Origin: Pagrus major
Lineage: Eukaryota > Chordata > Actinopteri > Spariformes > Sparidae
DNA length: 64,000 nucleotides
Assembly (NCBI RefSeq): GCF_040436345.1
Contig: NC_133233.1
Location: 12,066,735-12,130,734, forward strand
Direction: 5' to 3'
The notes under the pieces are model-generated. The model was not told the DNA's origin. It worked only from the letters and a program-made list of their open reading frames with translations, and did not search any database. Shown here one piece after another: positions 1 to 11,700 of this stretch (position 1 is the stretch's first letter; each line of letters opens with the position of its first letter). Made by a program: the position numbers and the translations under genes.

Positions 1-73
1 TAGTCAGGTGTGCTGCCACAAAGTAATGCCTTGGTGTCAGTATCACACTAAATCATTTTCTCTGTCTCAAAAG

Positions 74-2207
74 AAATCGTCGTGCACAGTGGCAGACCGC
101 TCCTTCTCTGTGGGAACGATTGGAGAAATCCTGCAGGCCCTTGGGAGCGTGTCCGGCGGGCAGGGCTTGGCAGGCCGCCTGTCCAATCGCCTGCTTCCCG
201 TGCTGGTAGCTGGAACGAAGGACAGCGATGCAGAGGTTCGCAACAACAGCGTGTTCGGACTGGGATGTCTGGCCCAGGCAGCTGGACCCATCGTTGTGAC
301 GTATCCTTCTTACTTGTGTGCGTTTCTGTGAGCGTGGGTGTGTGATTTCACCCATAAACATCACATACAGCTGTTCCTTAATGAAGTGTGTTCCAGAGAC
401 TATCCCATGATGCTGTCTGTGTTTTCCAACCTGCTGACCAAAGAGTCAGACCTCAGGGTGATTGACAACCTGTGTGCTGCCCTCTGCAGGATGATCTTGA
501 GCAATGTGGAAGCTGTCCCTCTGGAGCAGGTATATTTACAGCTCACTACAAGTGATTCTTACTGCGGACTACACATTTAGGTGTTTAGGTGGTTCAGCCA
601 GATCACACCGTGTCCTCTTTCACAGGTTTTGCCTGCTCTGGTTGATCGTCTTCCCCTCAAAGAGGACATGGAGGAGAACAAGACAGTGTTCAGCTGCATG
701 GCTATGCTCTACACTAACAGTCCTGCTCTGGTACAGTACAAACACAATTTACATCTGGTATTATAATCTGTGGAGAAGTCTCCATTGGGATCCAAGACAG
801 TAACATGAGTAGTAATAACTTCAAAAACTTCAGTTTGTTCATATGTGACACTTTCCTGCTTTCGAGAAAACTTTGACATGTCTTAGGTTTAAAATAAAAT
901 AAAATAATAATCATGAAGCCGAGGAGGGTAATATTTAGAGAGAAGCTCAGAATTTCCGGGATTTAAGTAGTAAATCTATGAGGGGAAAAACTGGATATTC
1001 TCTGACGCCGAACTGGTAAATTCACAAAGAAAAACTCACATTTATGTGGAAAAATCTCTACTATTCTCTCAGATTTTAATAAAATATTATACATTTGTGC
1101 GGGGAAAAAAACTCTCTGAAATTTAAGTGTTAAATTTAAGTTGTTTTTTTCTGTACCTACAATGGCCCTTTCTAAAATGCCATTGTAGAAAACTGTCCTT
1201 GCAATTTTGTTTAATTGTGATAGAAAATCCAGATATTCAGGCAAACTCATGGTGACATTATGTAACGTGTTTATAACTCCTCTTTATATGTTCTCATGCC
1301 TGAAAGAGCAGATATCTCATGACACTGAAATGTTTTTCTACAAACACAAACAGAAGCAGAAGGTGAAGGATAATTCTACATTACTGATGTTGGAGCAGCT
1401 GTTCAAATATTTAGAATGATCCCGACATACAGTATGCTCTGTACAGATGGACCACTATCAGGCCAATCTTTCAGTCATTTATTTTATTCCATGTTGCCAT
1501 GCTTTATACAGTATTACTACAACACATTATACATGCATACAGCAAATTCTCACTCTGTAGGTCATGCAATCCCGAAGAATTTAGACAAACTTCAGCAATT
1601 ACACAAGACATATAGATTTGAACTGGATGCACAAAGCTAAACGTTTGATTCAGAACAAGCATTTTTAACAAACATCACATGCTTCCATTGCAATCCTTGC
1701 AATTTTGTTTCTCAGACAGACTAATATTGAGTGTTGTTACCATGGTTTTTAAAATCATTTTCCTCCCTTTCAGGTTGTGAAGCTAATGAAGCCCATTGTC
1801 GCTGCTTCCAGTCATGTCCTTGGCAACAAAGATGTTGATGAAGGTGAAGATTTGTTTGGTAACGGGTCTCATTTTCAGTGGCCTGTGTACTTTCTGTTAA
1901 CTCAACTGAATACTCAAACACATTAGTTTTAAGCTATCTGTTTTTATTGAAAAAAGAAAAACTTTGAATGTTTCCCCTCATTCAGCCTCCTCAGTCAGTC
2001 CCTGCACATTGCTCTTCTGTTGCTCATCTATCTTCAGTGTCATCTGTCAACTCTTCTTTTTTTCTTCCCTTCACAGAGACCCAGACAACTTCTGCCATGC
2101 TAATCAAACAGTTTGCCCAGCACCATTCCGCAGACTTCCAAGCAGCTATGACGTCACTTCCTGGAGAGCAGCAGGCCAAACTCAGCGCGGCCATCTCTGC
2201 CTCGTAG
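74..2207 (+). CDS. ipo4: Importin-4, C-terminal exons (5' end outside the window)
   Basis: Importin-4 is a karyopherin-beta family nuclear import receptor that carries histones and ribosomal proteins through the nuclear pore; this is family knowledge. Coding exons read here are 74-300, 397-529, 626-730, 1774-1843 and 2077-2207, joined by AG/GT signals with matching phases and ending at a TAG. The peptide contains CTVADRSFSVGTIGEIL, RLLPVLVAGTKDSDAEVRNN, a HEAT-type segment with NLCAALCRMILS, then LPLKEDMEENKTVFSCMAML and the end FQAAMTSLPGEQQAKLSAA. This follows the C-terminus of vertebrate IPO4 segment by segment. Phase decides two junctions: the donor after base 300 leaves two bases of a Thr codon that exon 397 completes. 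Most of the protein (about 1,080 residues in the family) lies left of the window. Bases 1-73 are the preceding intron. rec8 lying close by supports the call, since IPO4 and REC8 are neighbours in human. Confidence 0.93.
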
Positions 2208-3060
2208 CACACACAACACACACACCCTTCCACTCTTGTGTGAAAGCCAGCCCAAAACAATACATTTTGATACTGTGGGTGGAAAACTGGACAGTTATTT
2301 GAGACGATTCCCTAAACTGATCTAAATACAGCACTTCAACCTGTTCTAATATACTGTAGTCATTGTCACATTCAGCAGTTATTAACTTTTAATTTATTTG
2401 CCTATATGCATGCTATGTTGAATTTTTATTATTTTAAGAGTTCAGGTCTATCATCCTGTGTTGTTACCTTTGTTTTTCGTTTGCCTGTCATTCCTGTGAA
2501 GTGCTTCTATTAACTGCAACTGTCCTGTTTTTGCCACTGTTTGAAGACTTCTGGCTATCTGAGTGTGAAGCAATGAATTTGATCTCCTGATAAATTTCAT
2601 TTTTCATTCCCATCTCCCGGTGTAAGGCAGTGTACTGTAATGTTTTCATCCCTGTGCGTTCTCCGCTAGTGTTGCCTTACTCTGAGATGTATCTGCTGCA
2701 TGCAGAGGGGTGTCCCTAATGGGCTGTTTGTTGTATGAACTCCCCAGTGACACAATACTGAGCTAATTATAGGCCACACTCAGTTGTTCCATACTTAAAG
2801 AAAAGCAACAGCAATTAGTTTATCCTCTGTACACTGTGTTAGTGCTTACTGCAGCTCAGTTTGAACCAGCCCGTCTCTATCGGTGCTGTTTCTGTTCAGT
2901 CTGTTAAAAAAAACAACTATTTGACAAGTGCAAGAGATTTTTACAAACGCTACGAATATCTAGTTTCGCCATGCTGTTAATTTCAAGCCATTCAACCTCG
3001 CCTCACTGTAGAAAGAGAAACTGATTACTTTGAATCTTCTAAATAAAGGCGAACTTGCAT
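2208..3060 (+). other. ipo4: ipo4 3' UTR
   Basis: This is non-coding sequence between the ipo4 stop codon and the first canonical AATAAA (3042-3047). No open frame or repeat of note was seen inside it. The opposite-strand gene at 3122-4624 shows no poly(A) signal between its stop and this region. Its transcript must therefore run antisense into this UTR; TTTATT at 2394-2399 reads AATAAA on the minus strand. Confidence 0.6.
3042..3047 (+). terminator. ipo4: ipo4 poly(A) signal AATAAA
   Basis: A canonical hexamer lies 835 bases after the ipo4 stop codon. It is the first one on the plus strand in that interval, and cleavage would be expected 10-30 bases further on. Confidence 0.6.
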
Positions 3061-3121
3061 CCTGAATTCAAAATGGAGTTCAAAACTGTGCTTTGCAGTG
3101 GACTTGTGATGGTGACTGTCC

Positions 3122-4624
3122 TCAGATTTCCCGTTGTTCCTGGGCCTCGCTAACTTCAGGCTGCTGGTTTTCCAACGCCATGGTCATCTGAACTGGCGCC
3201 AGTCCGTTCTCCCCTGACACAGACAGAAAAAGGTTTTTTATTTTAAATCATATAGATGTATCTGTATGTGCTAATGATGAGAGGGACAAATACCACACCC
3301 TTGTAGCAGATATGGAAATAGCCCTATGAAGCTGTACATACAACACAACTGAAAGGATCCAGTCAGGTCTATGATTATTATTATTAGTGTCTCTATTTCT
3401 GTTTTTTACATCAGCTTTAGTCACACAACAACTTGAAGCCCCTCATTCTATCACTTGTAAAGAAAACAAATAATTGGTTGTGAGTGGGACAAGTCAAACA
3501 GATTTTCACAAGTGCCTGATGGTGTGAGGTCAAAGGTTTTATCTGGACACCGATGATCTCATTGCACTGCCCGAGGCTCTGGCACACAGCTGTGATCTAC
3601 ATCAGTCTGACAGTTCAGCCGTTATCTGAGAGGTCGCCGCAGACTGAGGCAGGGCTGATTGTGCTCATACAGAAATAAATCTTCCATCATGGTGTGAACT
3701 ATGAGCTCACAGCTGCACAGATAATCAACAAATCTGAACTAACAGGTGTAAAATTGCAGCATTTCCAGACCTGTAGATGTTTGTTTCCAGGGCAGGATAT
3801 CCATCCCTGTGCGGCAGAAGGAGCGGTCGGTGTGGGCCTCGGTGCTGTACAGTACCTCCTGGAGCTGTTTGTCACCAGGCTTCTGGGCTTTCACTCTCAC
3901 CTACAAGAGGAAACAAGATTTTACTTCTTTACCGGCCTCAGACATCCTCCAGTTTGCTTCCATGTGGAAAAAAAAGCTCAAAATGGATCTAAAAGATGTC
4001 TTCCTTCATACCTCTAGGATAGTGATCTCTTTCTCCTTCAGCTTCCCTGCTTTGTTCTTAACCTGCGTCTTCTTGGTGTCTACCCACACCACCCTCTCCT
4101 TCACCTCTGACCTGCACACACATAAACACATAAACTTGTTCATCAATCTGCATCAGATTGCTGTTTTTAAAGACCCGTCACACTGAGAGCAGACTCACTC
4201 TTGGATGCCCAGGTCGGCCAGTGTCGTGTCCAGGAAGGGAAAGGGTTGGTGCGCCGGGTCGGGCTGCACCTCGACGGGCAGCGTCACCGACATGGGGATC
4301 TCCCACTCCAGCTCAACACGCACTATCTTGCCAAGCGGCCCGGGGGAGTCCCTGCCTGCTGGGCAGTCTGGCCCTTCGTCAGCCTGCTCCACATCCCCCT
4401 CCTCCACCCTGCTTTGTGTCTCGTCCGCCGCCAGCTTTGCTTTCTGATCAGTATCTCAAAAAAGGATGAGATGTATCCCTCGCCCTTGCCGTAGCTTTTA
4501 TCTCTGTGACTGATGCTCGGTATCTGCACCTTTTGTCTTCAGCGGGTGTTGTTGCAGATGCTGGCTGCTCCGCTGTCCTCTCAGGGCTGATGATTCAGAG
4601 CTCTGCCTCCTCTGATAAAGGCCT
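3122..4624 (-). CDS. Unrecognised protein-coding gene, 3' exons
   Basis: Five minus-strand exons in transcription order are 4624-4530, 4454-4199, 4111-4012, 3900-3771 and 3213-3122, with TGA at 3124-3122. All have AG/GT borders and compatible phases, giving about 223 residues. Exon 2 begins DTDQKAKLAADETQSR, then an acidic stretch and KIVRVELEWEIPMSVTLP. Exon 3 is basic (TKKTQVKNKAGKLKEKEI). Exon 4 holds EVLYSTEAHTDRSFCRTGMD, and the end is QPEVSEAQEQREI. I recognise no family, membrane segment or signal peptide; the protein looks charged and soluble. The first exon listed is the least sure, and no ATG was found, so the 5' end is missing from this model. The gene lies between ipo4 and rec8, transcribed in the same direction as rec8 and toward ipo4. 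It could instead be a decaying gene, but the absence of stops across five phased exons argues against that. Confidence 0.55.
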
Positions 4625-5063
4625 CTGGAAAGTGTGAGTGTGTCTAATGCTGCAGACTTATGCTCTGCCCTCCTGGCTCATATAAGCAGCTGGTGTGAAT
4701 GTGTGTTATGTGTCGCTCAGATGTTAGGTTTATTAGACTGTCAGGGCAGTGATGGACGGATGGTGGTGTTCATACTGCGAGCTGTCCGTGTGTTAACAGT
4801 CTGACCAGGCCTGGGTGAAGTCAGAGTGAAGGGTTGAGGATGTTTTGACAGTAAATGGAGGAAGTATGTGGCCTGAAGCAGTGGTGGAAAGTAACTGTAC
4901 AGTATTTTGTTTGATAACTTTAAAGTTACTAGTTACTAGTTACTTTGCAGATGAAGTTTAAACACAGTTGCTGCTTTGGAGGAGAGAGTCGGGTGCAGAG
5001 CCAGACATACTGGAGGAATAAACAGCTGGAGTCGTATCTGATTCTGCTCTGATCCAGAGCTGG

Positions 5064-5200
5064 ATACCGACGGGAGGAGAGCTCAGAGATTACTTTTAAA
5101 CTTTTGGGATTAAAAAGTAGATTCATCTTCATCCCCATCTATCAACCCGACTGCAGCAGCAATCCTCGGCGGTGATCTCCATTGTCGGGTGTTAATGTAC
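5064..5200 (+). repeat. Interspersed repeat, copy 1
   Basis: This runs from ACCGACGGGAGGAGAG through CTTTTGGGATTAAAAA and CTGCAGCAGC to TCTCCATTGTC. The same order of blocks recurs, same strand, at about 6428-6564. The copies are clearly related but differ by substitutions and small indels, as expected of old dispersed copies. The family is not identified. Confidence 0.6.
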
Positions 5201-6427
5201 AGTAATGTTGACTGCCGACTGGAGCTGGAGGGGAAAGGTACTTAACTTCATGAATGTATAACGTTACACAGAGAAAAGGGGGAAACAGACCGTTACTTTG
5301 AGTACAATTGTGGAGTTCTTAGGATTCAAACATTGTTGGAAACATTTGGGATCATGTGAGTAACTTTGCAAAACTCAACAAAAATATGTAACAAAGGTTT
5401 TTTAAAGAAGAATTCTAACATATTATATCTATAATAATACAGGAGAAGAAGAAGATAAACATTGTGATGTAATATAATGGATTAAGAGAAAACTTTATTG
5501 AACCTAGAGGGGATTTTCACAAGCTACAACAGATAACTACATTAAAGTGATGAACACATGAATACATCAGAAATTACAATCTGATAATATAATAAACATT
5601 ATTCTGACACGTGCCATTCTGCAAAGAGTACCTCTGCTTACCTACAACAATTCAGTACTTTCTTCATCTGTGAATAAATCATTGGAAATCCAATTGCTTT
5701 ATGACGTATAACTAATACTAAAAGTCTAAATGCATTCTGTTTACATGACATAACATGGTGTCAGTACAGGTACCATGCAGACAGCAGATTTATGATTGTG
5801 TCTAATGAGATGGTCCACGCCTCCACCTATCATTTGTCTCCCTTTTGTGGCCTCTCTCTCATTTCGCTGACAGTTTAGGTGAGCAGCAGGTTGATGTATG
5901 AGCTGTTCACAGCACAGTGTCACATATTCGCCTTTTGAAAAATGTGTTCTTGCTCCATCTTACAAGAGGACACAAACATGGGACACATGCAGACCCATGT
6001 GCGTGTTGTCCTGTACAGCAGCAGGGCTCTTTTCCCGACTAAACCAGCACTCTGGACTCAGCATGACACATTCCATGGGGCAGCCACAACGAATCCTCTC
6101 ATGCAGATAGCAGCCTTACGTCAGCACTGTGGAGGGATACAGATGATGTAAAGGACTGGGAATGTATAGAGCCAAAGGGAGGTTGATCATGTAATCAGCA
6201 GATTATGGTAGCAGGTGTTGGACTTTCTGCTCATTAAACACGCTAGAATACTTTTTTTGTATTAACAATAGATCACATGGCCACTTGTATGTGAAAAGGG
6301 TCACTCTAAGTGATGATTTATAGCATCTTTTAGCTCATGTCTCAATGTTTGGACCAGAATTTGCTCTCATATCCCATTTTCACCAACATGGAACCACTAC
6401 CTTTTTGGTCCTCGAACAGAATTTTAA

Positions 6428-6564
6428 ACCGACGGGAGGAGAGTTTATTAGGAGATTATTTTTAAAACTTTTGGGATTAAAAAAGTGGATTTATCTTTTC
6501 TGCTGTTTTATCAACCTGACTGCAGCAGCGATCCACGCAGTTGACCTCCATTGTCAGGTGATTA
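6428..6564 (+). repeat. Interspersed repeat, copy 2
   Basis: This is the second copy of the repeat at 5064-5200. It contains ACCGACGGGAGGAGAG, CTTTTGGGATTAAAAA, CTGCAGCAGCGATCC and CTCCATTGTCAGGTG. It appears to lie inside or beside another repeat whose GGTTC-rich sequence covers about 6365-6840. Confidence 0.6.
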
Positions 6565-8296
6565 TATACTTTAAAAAAAAAAAAATCCCAAAATAAATTG
6601 GTTCAGAACTCGAAAAGTTGATTCCCAGCTGGAACCACGTAATAGCAGGGTTTCCTTGACCTTTAGTGGGAATAGTGCCACAACTTTCACTGATGACACA
6701 TTCTTGATTACAGTGGTTCCACTCAAAACTGGTGGAAAATCGGGCTAGTGCAGTGGATCGCACAAAGGTTCCAAGAATTTTTAATGGAGCTGGTTCAAAA
6801 TCCAAAGCTAATTTGGTGGAATAGTGATAGATTGCATCATTTTAAGTTAAACACCTCTATAAATCCTGTTTGCTTTCTACCCTGCACCAAATGACATGCA
6901 GACAGAATTGGTGACTATAAATAGTGAAAATAGTTAGGCACTAAGCAGGTTAAGGGACGGAGAGTTACACCAGAAACCCAGACAAAGACTTGAATTGAAG
7001 CTGGAATGTTAAAGCACTTCATGTCTGCTGGATGTGTAAATAAGCAAGTGCTCACCATATCTATTGATAACGTGATAATACATCAGTGTTGTTGTCACAT
7101 CTTGTTTCTCCAAAAAATCTGTTAATATACAGGTTTAATTACTGAACTGTATGTTGCTGGCTGCTTTACAATCTGATGTATTGACAGGTTGGGTCTATTT
7201 TTCAAAGGAATCGCGTTAAAATGCCAACAACACAAGTAGATTATTTGTTCTCACTAATCAGTCTGTGACCCTGCCTTCGCAGCAGTGTGTCTGTAAACAC
7301 AGTGAAGTCACACTTACATTTTGTCCTGCACTGCCAGTGATGCAGCAGTGGTAGGGGGAGCTGCCCACTGTAACCTCTGTTCGTGCCAGAGATGACTGAC
7401 CATCAAGCTGCTTTCGAGCAAGGCATTTAGCCCTAAACTGTGAGGGTCTGTGTGAAGGAGGTAATAGCAGGAGAACGCAACAGAATAAGGTAGTCAACCA
7501 GTTTTAGATGCTGTTTGTATCAAAATATTATGTGGCAATGGAAAGGACGTTTCCTGGCACAGCAGCGCAGCCTGAATCACAAGTCGTATCAACAAAATTA
7601 CCATTCTACTATGAAGATGTGAAGTAAGATTTCTGTTCTGTGACTGCAGCACTGACCTCAGCCCCGGCCTCTCAGTCACAACGAGGTGCCACATGGGTAT
7701 GGTCTAATTCTTATGCACACACACACACACAGTCGCAGTTCCCAGTGCATTTAATGAGCAAACACTTTATTGTGTGGAGTTATTGAGGCATGAGGTCAGA
7801 GAGGAGTTTTCTGCCAGCGAGGCACAATATGTGGCTATTGGAGGGAGGGAGGTGCTGATGTGCTTTCAAGTCAGATTTCAGTGATTTCTCTACCTTTTTC
7901 TGCACCACAAGCTCAAATCAAAGTACTTGAAATAAACTGTTGGGATTGTTGGCTGCTGGTTTTTTTTTCTGTGATGTTTTCTATACCACAATAAGGAGCC
8001 TCATGTTTGTGATTATCCTGGGATATATCTCAAAGGATCGATAATGGTTAAAAAAAAACAAAAAACACAGTGTCAAGTAACCAAGTGCTACACTTCACTC
8101 ATGCTAAACTAGTGTTAAAATATGTTTTCAGCGATTCTTAAAGTTAGTATTAGATAATACTATGCTATAGAAAATCATAAACCTGAGTAGTATACTCAAA
8201 AATACCTACAGACATACAAAGTTCATCAGGCCTCAATATGTTTAGGGTTTGAAGGGATATTCTGAGAACATATGCAATTCCAATGAGCAGAAACAT

Positions 8297-8302
8297 TTTA
8301 TT
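8297..8302 (-). terminator. rec8: rec8 candidate poly(A) signal
   Basis: TTTATT on the plus strand reads AATAAA on the minus strand, about 400 bases after the rec8 stop codon. It is the first canonical hexamer found downstream of that stop. Confidence 0.5.
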
Positions 8303-8700
8303 AAAAGGTTAAGTTAAAATAAAATATATGAAATAAAATCTGATGCAAGCTGTATAAAAAGGTACATTTAAAACCATTTAAAAATGATTAAAAGCCATAT
8401 TGATAAGATACAAACTGTATAACAAAACCTGCAAGGTCCACATATTTAAAACTTCAATAACAGTGTGTGACATTAAAGTGTGTAACACTTCTCAGCAGGT
8501 GCAAATATTTAAAAATACAACCATATGAACAAATAAGAACCAGATTAAAAAGGGTAAAAACCTTTCTTTAAAACATTCTTTAACATACTGGTTTCATGTG
8601 ATAATCTCATAGGTTAAAAATCATCTATTATATTCATCAATAAAAACATCATTAACTGTAACTAAAGGACTATAATGTTAGTAACTGCACGTGTGTATGT

Positions 8701-11700
8701 TCAGGCAGTCATCCTGAGGGCAGCAGGGTTTATGGTGATGTTACTGTAGGGTTCATTCTGTTGTACAGTCACGTGTCCAGCAGACAGCAGCTCTGAATAG
8801 AGACAGCACTGATTAATACCATCAAAGTGTTTCATTGAATGCTGCTGTGAAGGTCAGTGAAGAAAGCTGAATACAATTCAGACTGAAGCAGCATCAAAGT
8901 GCATCTTTCACTTTCTCAAGTGTGCAATTTAATAACCCCATTGTTTTTCCAGTATTGCAATGAATAAATATGTCCCATTTATTTTAACACTCATTTGTGA
9001 TTATTCCTAAGATCTGTGTCACTGTCTGAATGAAATCAATTCCCAGGTCATCAGTGCTAGAAAATGAAGAACTGGAATATTAACGGTATGTTGAGGCTGC
9101 GTTTGATTTCCTCACCCAGCAGTTTGTAGAGGGTGTGAGCTGCAGTGTTGCGGTCAGCCTCTGGGGGCACCAGAGAGCCAAAGGGGACTTCTCCAAACCT
9201 CTGCAGGTTGGAGGTGATCCAGCTGGAAAAGACAAGCAGTGCATGGTAGGATTTAATCTGGAGGACTGATATGAATATATTTGGATTGACGCTGCAACAT
9301 TTTTGTTTTGATAATTAATAGTAATAGACGTGACTTTTATCATGCCAAGAGATTCTGACATTGATATTTTTCTGAATTAAACTGATGGAGCAGACAGTTT
9401 GTGCATTATGATCACGACACTAAAACTTTCCATTAAAATCATCATAGAGGCGCTATAGCTGCTGCTATGGATTCAACTGCTGTTCAGACAAGTGAATCCA
9501 GTTAAAATCTCCCATTAAGGGCAAACTCAAGTTCAGGGTTTCCCTCGTACACCACTGTAATGTGGATCGCTTATTAAACAAATACTGAACGCAATCAAAC
9601 AAAGTTTCATATCTAATCTGACACTTACTGGCCAAGTCTATGATTGTTTCAATACATTCGTAGAGGAGTTATAAAGGGCAATGTGTCTGTGTCTTAAATT
9701 CATCCCGCAGGCTTACTAGTTGCTTTCTAATTTGACTTTCAAAGCAGATGTCAGACAACTTAAGATGTGGAACAACCTGTGATGCTGGAGGCAACAAGTG
9801 TTTCTTCCAAACAACAACATCCTCATGAAAGACAAAAATGACTTTACATATATGCTGTGGCTCCATCTTATACACATTTACACACTGTTGAAAGTCTCAA
9901 GACCCGTTTGAGTGCATTAGAATATGCCACCTAAGTTATATAGAGAGGTGACGTCCTGCCCCTTACGGTGTGCCCCATGGGATCTTATTTTGGAAAACTT
10001 TGTAGAGTAGTCAATGGGGAGTGGCAAATACATTTTTGATCCCATATGAATTGTGCCATTTGTCAGTTTAAAAGATAATTTTGCAAGTAAAGAAAGTCTC
10101 AGTTTGCTTTAAAGGTGGTAAAATATCATTACGTTCAGTGTAAAATATTACCAACACCAACATGGCTGTCAACTCGGCAAAGAAAAAGTATTATGAAGGT
10201 GAAAATAACAATAAATCTGGCTATATTCACAGCTGCAGTTATATGAAAGGAGAGTTAATCAGTTATGTGAGCAAGTCCCATAAACGGGACCGGCTCTACA
10301 TGGTTTCAGGTTTTTACCTTTATTAATAGTAAATTACCTTTTAAATTGACAAATATATGTTTAATTCATGGCACAATTCAAACAGGATATATGCAGAAGG
10401 ACTAGCTGCTGGCTACATGTACATTATTTCTTCAATATTTCTTCTTCAGAGATTCAGATTGATTCGGATGATGCAATTTATTCTGATTGGGCTATTATTC
10501 TGATTATCAGTGGAATATTAGGGTCCTTGTTAAGACGGCTAACGAAACCAGAACTTGTCAACATCTGAAGGGGATGCTGTAGCAGAAGAGAGTTCATGAC
10601 CATTAAAAATGGCCAAAGTCTACCTTTACTGAGTGGAGAGTAACCATGCCGTGCCATGTTGCCTCAGGATAAGTATTGCAACAATGCTGGAGTCTGGAGT
10701 TTCAACACAGGGGAGTAGCCGTGCAATAAAGCGGAACTGAAGGCTTGCAGCATCAATACAGAGTCAAGAACTCGGGAGTCAAGATGGACAAAACATCTCC
10801 AAGAAAGCATTCCAGTATATTCTTCAATCCATGAATCAATTCTCTGAACCCCAGATTATCTTTTAAGATTCATATCCAGACTGTAAATAACCAGCAGAGT
10901 TCTCACATGAAACTTCTGCAAAAGGCTGTTTCATGAGCTTCTTAAAGTCATGGTCGACCTAGGTGTGTGTTGGGTATATTGTATGAAGTACCTCAGCATG
11001 TCCCTGCTCTCTGTCTGAGCCTCGGGCATCTCGATGTTCTCCTCTGCAATAGGCTCCATTTGCAGCTGGGCCTCTTCTTGTGGAGACCTACACACACATG
11101 CACACACACCTACAGTGATCTATTTCTTTACCCATCTATCTTGTCCGTCTGTCTATCCTTCTGAGACTCACCATCTGCTGACGGGAGTGATGGCATCGCT
11201 TACAGATCTGTCTTCTTTCGACATGTCCAGGATAATATCTAATGCAGCTGTTTACACACAAACATAAAGAAACAGACAATGAATGGCTGGCTGCTTTAAT
11301 AAATGATGTGTTTGTGGTGCAGCCAAAACATATTGTGAATATAATGTGTGTGAGAATGAGTGGAAGGACTCTTACATGAGCCGTCTGCGGGCTGCAGCCC
11401 TGACTCACTGGATATCTGAGAGAGAGGCAGAGTTTCATGAAATAGAAACAAGGTTTGTAATCTAATTTGTCTCACCACTGAACTGAACACTGAGTTGGCA
11501 GTCTACCACTGCAGGCTAGCTGGCTAATGGATAACCTGTATTATTATAGCCACAGTTTCATAAATTCCCCCTCAGATTTAAACATGACCTGAAACTGGAG
11601 TTTGGTAAGTTTATTAATCATTCCCCCCACACAGATGGTACCATTTGATTTTAGATCATTACATGGTACCAACTCCACACAAACACACCTCCTTCATGCT

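Larger units (their letters stand above)
4625..8296. other. Intergenic region between the unrecognised gene and rec8
   Basis: No convincing exon was found on either strand. The 5' exon or exons of the gene at 3122-4624 and its promoter should lie here but could not be identified. The stretch holds repeat-like sequence: a teleost-type fragment with alternating AGTTACT near 4880-4955, two copies of one repeat at about 5064 and 6428, a further repeat-like piece at 6595-6840, and a short CA run near 7718-7731. Short open frames on the minus strand at 7258-7694 have no recognisable protein character. Confidence 0.5.

Noticed and set aside
3739..3770. Stop codon at 3739-3741 as the end of the unrecognised gene
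   Set aside because: A donor at 3770 (CTACAG|GTCTGG) joins in phase to an open exon at 3213-3122, which gives a longer consistent model; reading through would add only ten residues. cDNA could reverse this choice.
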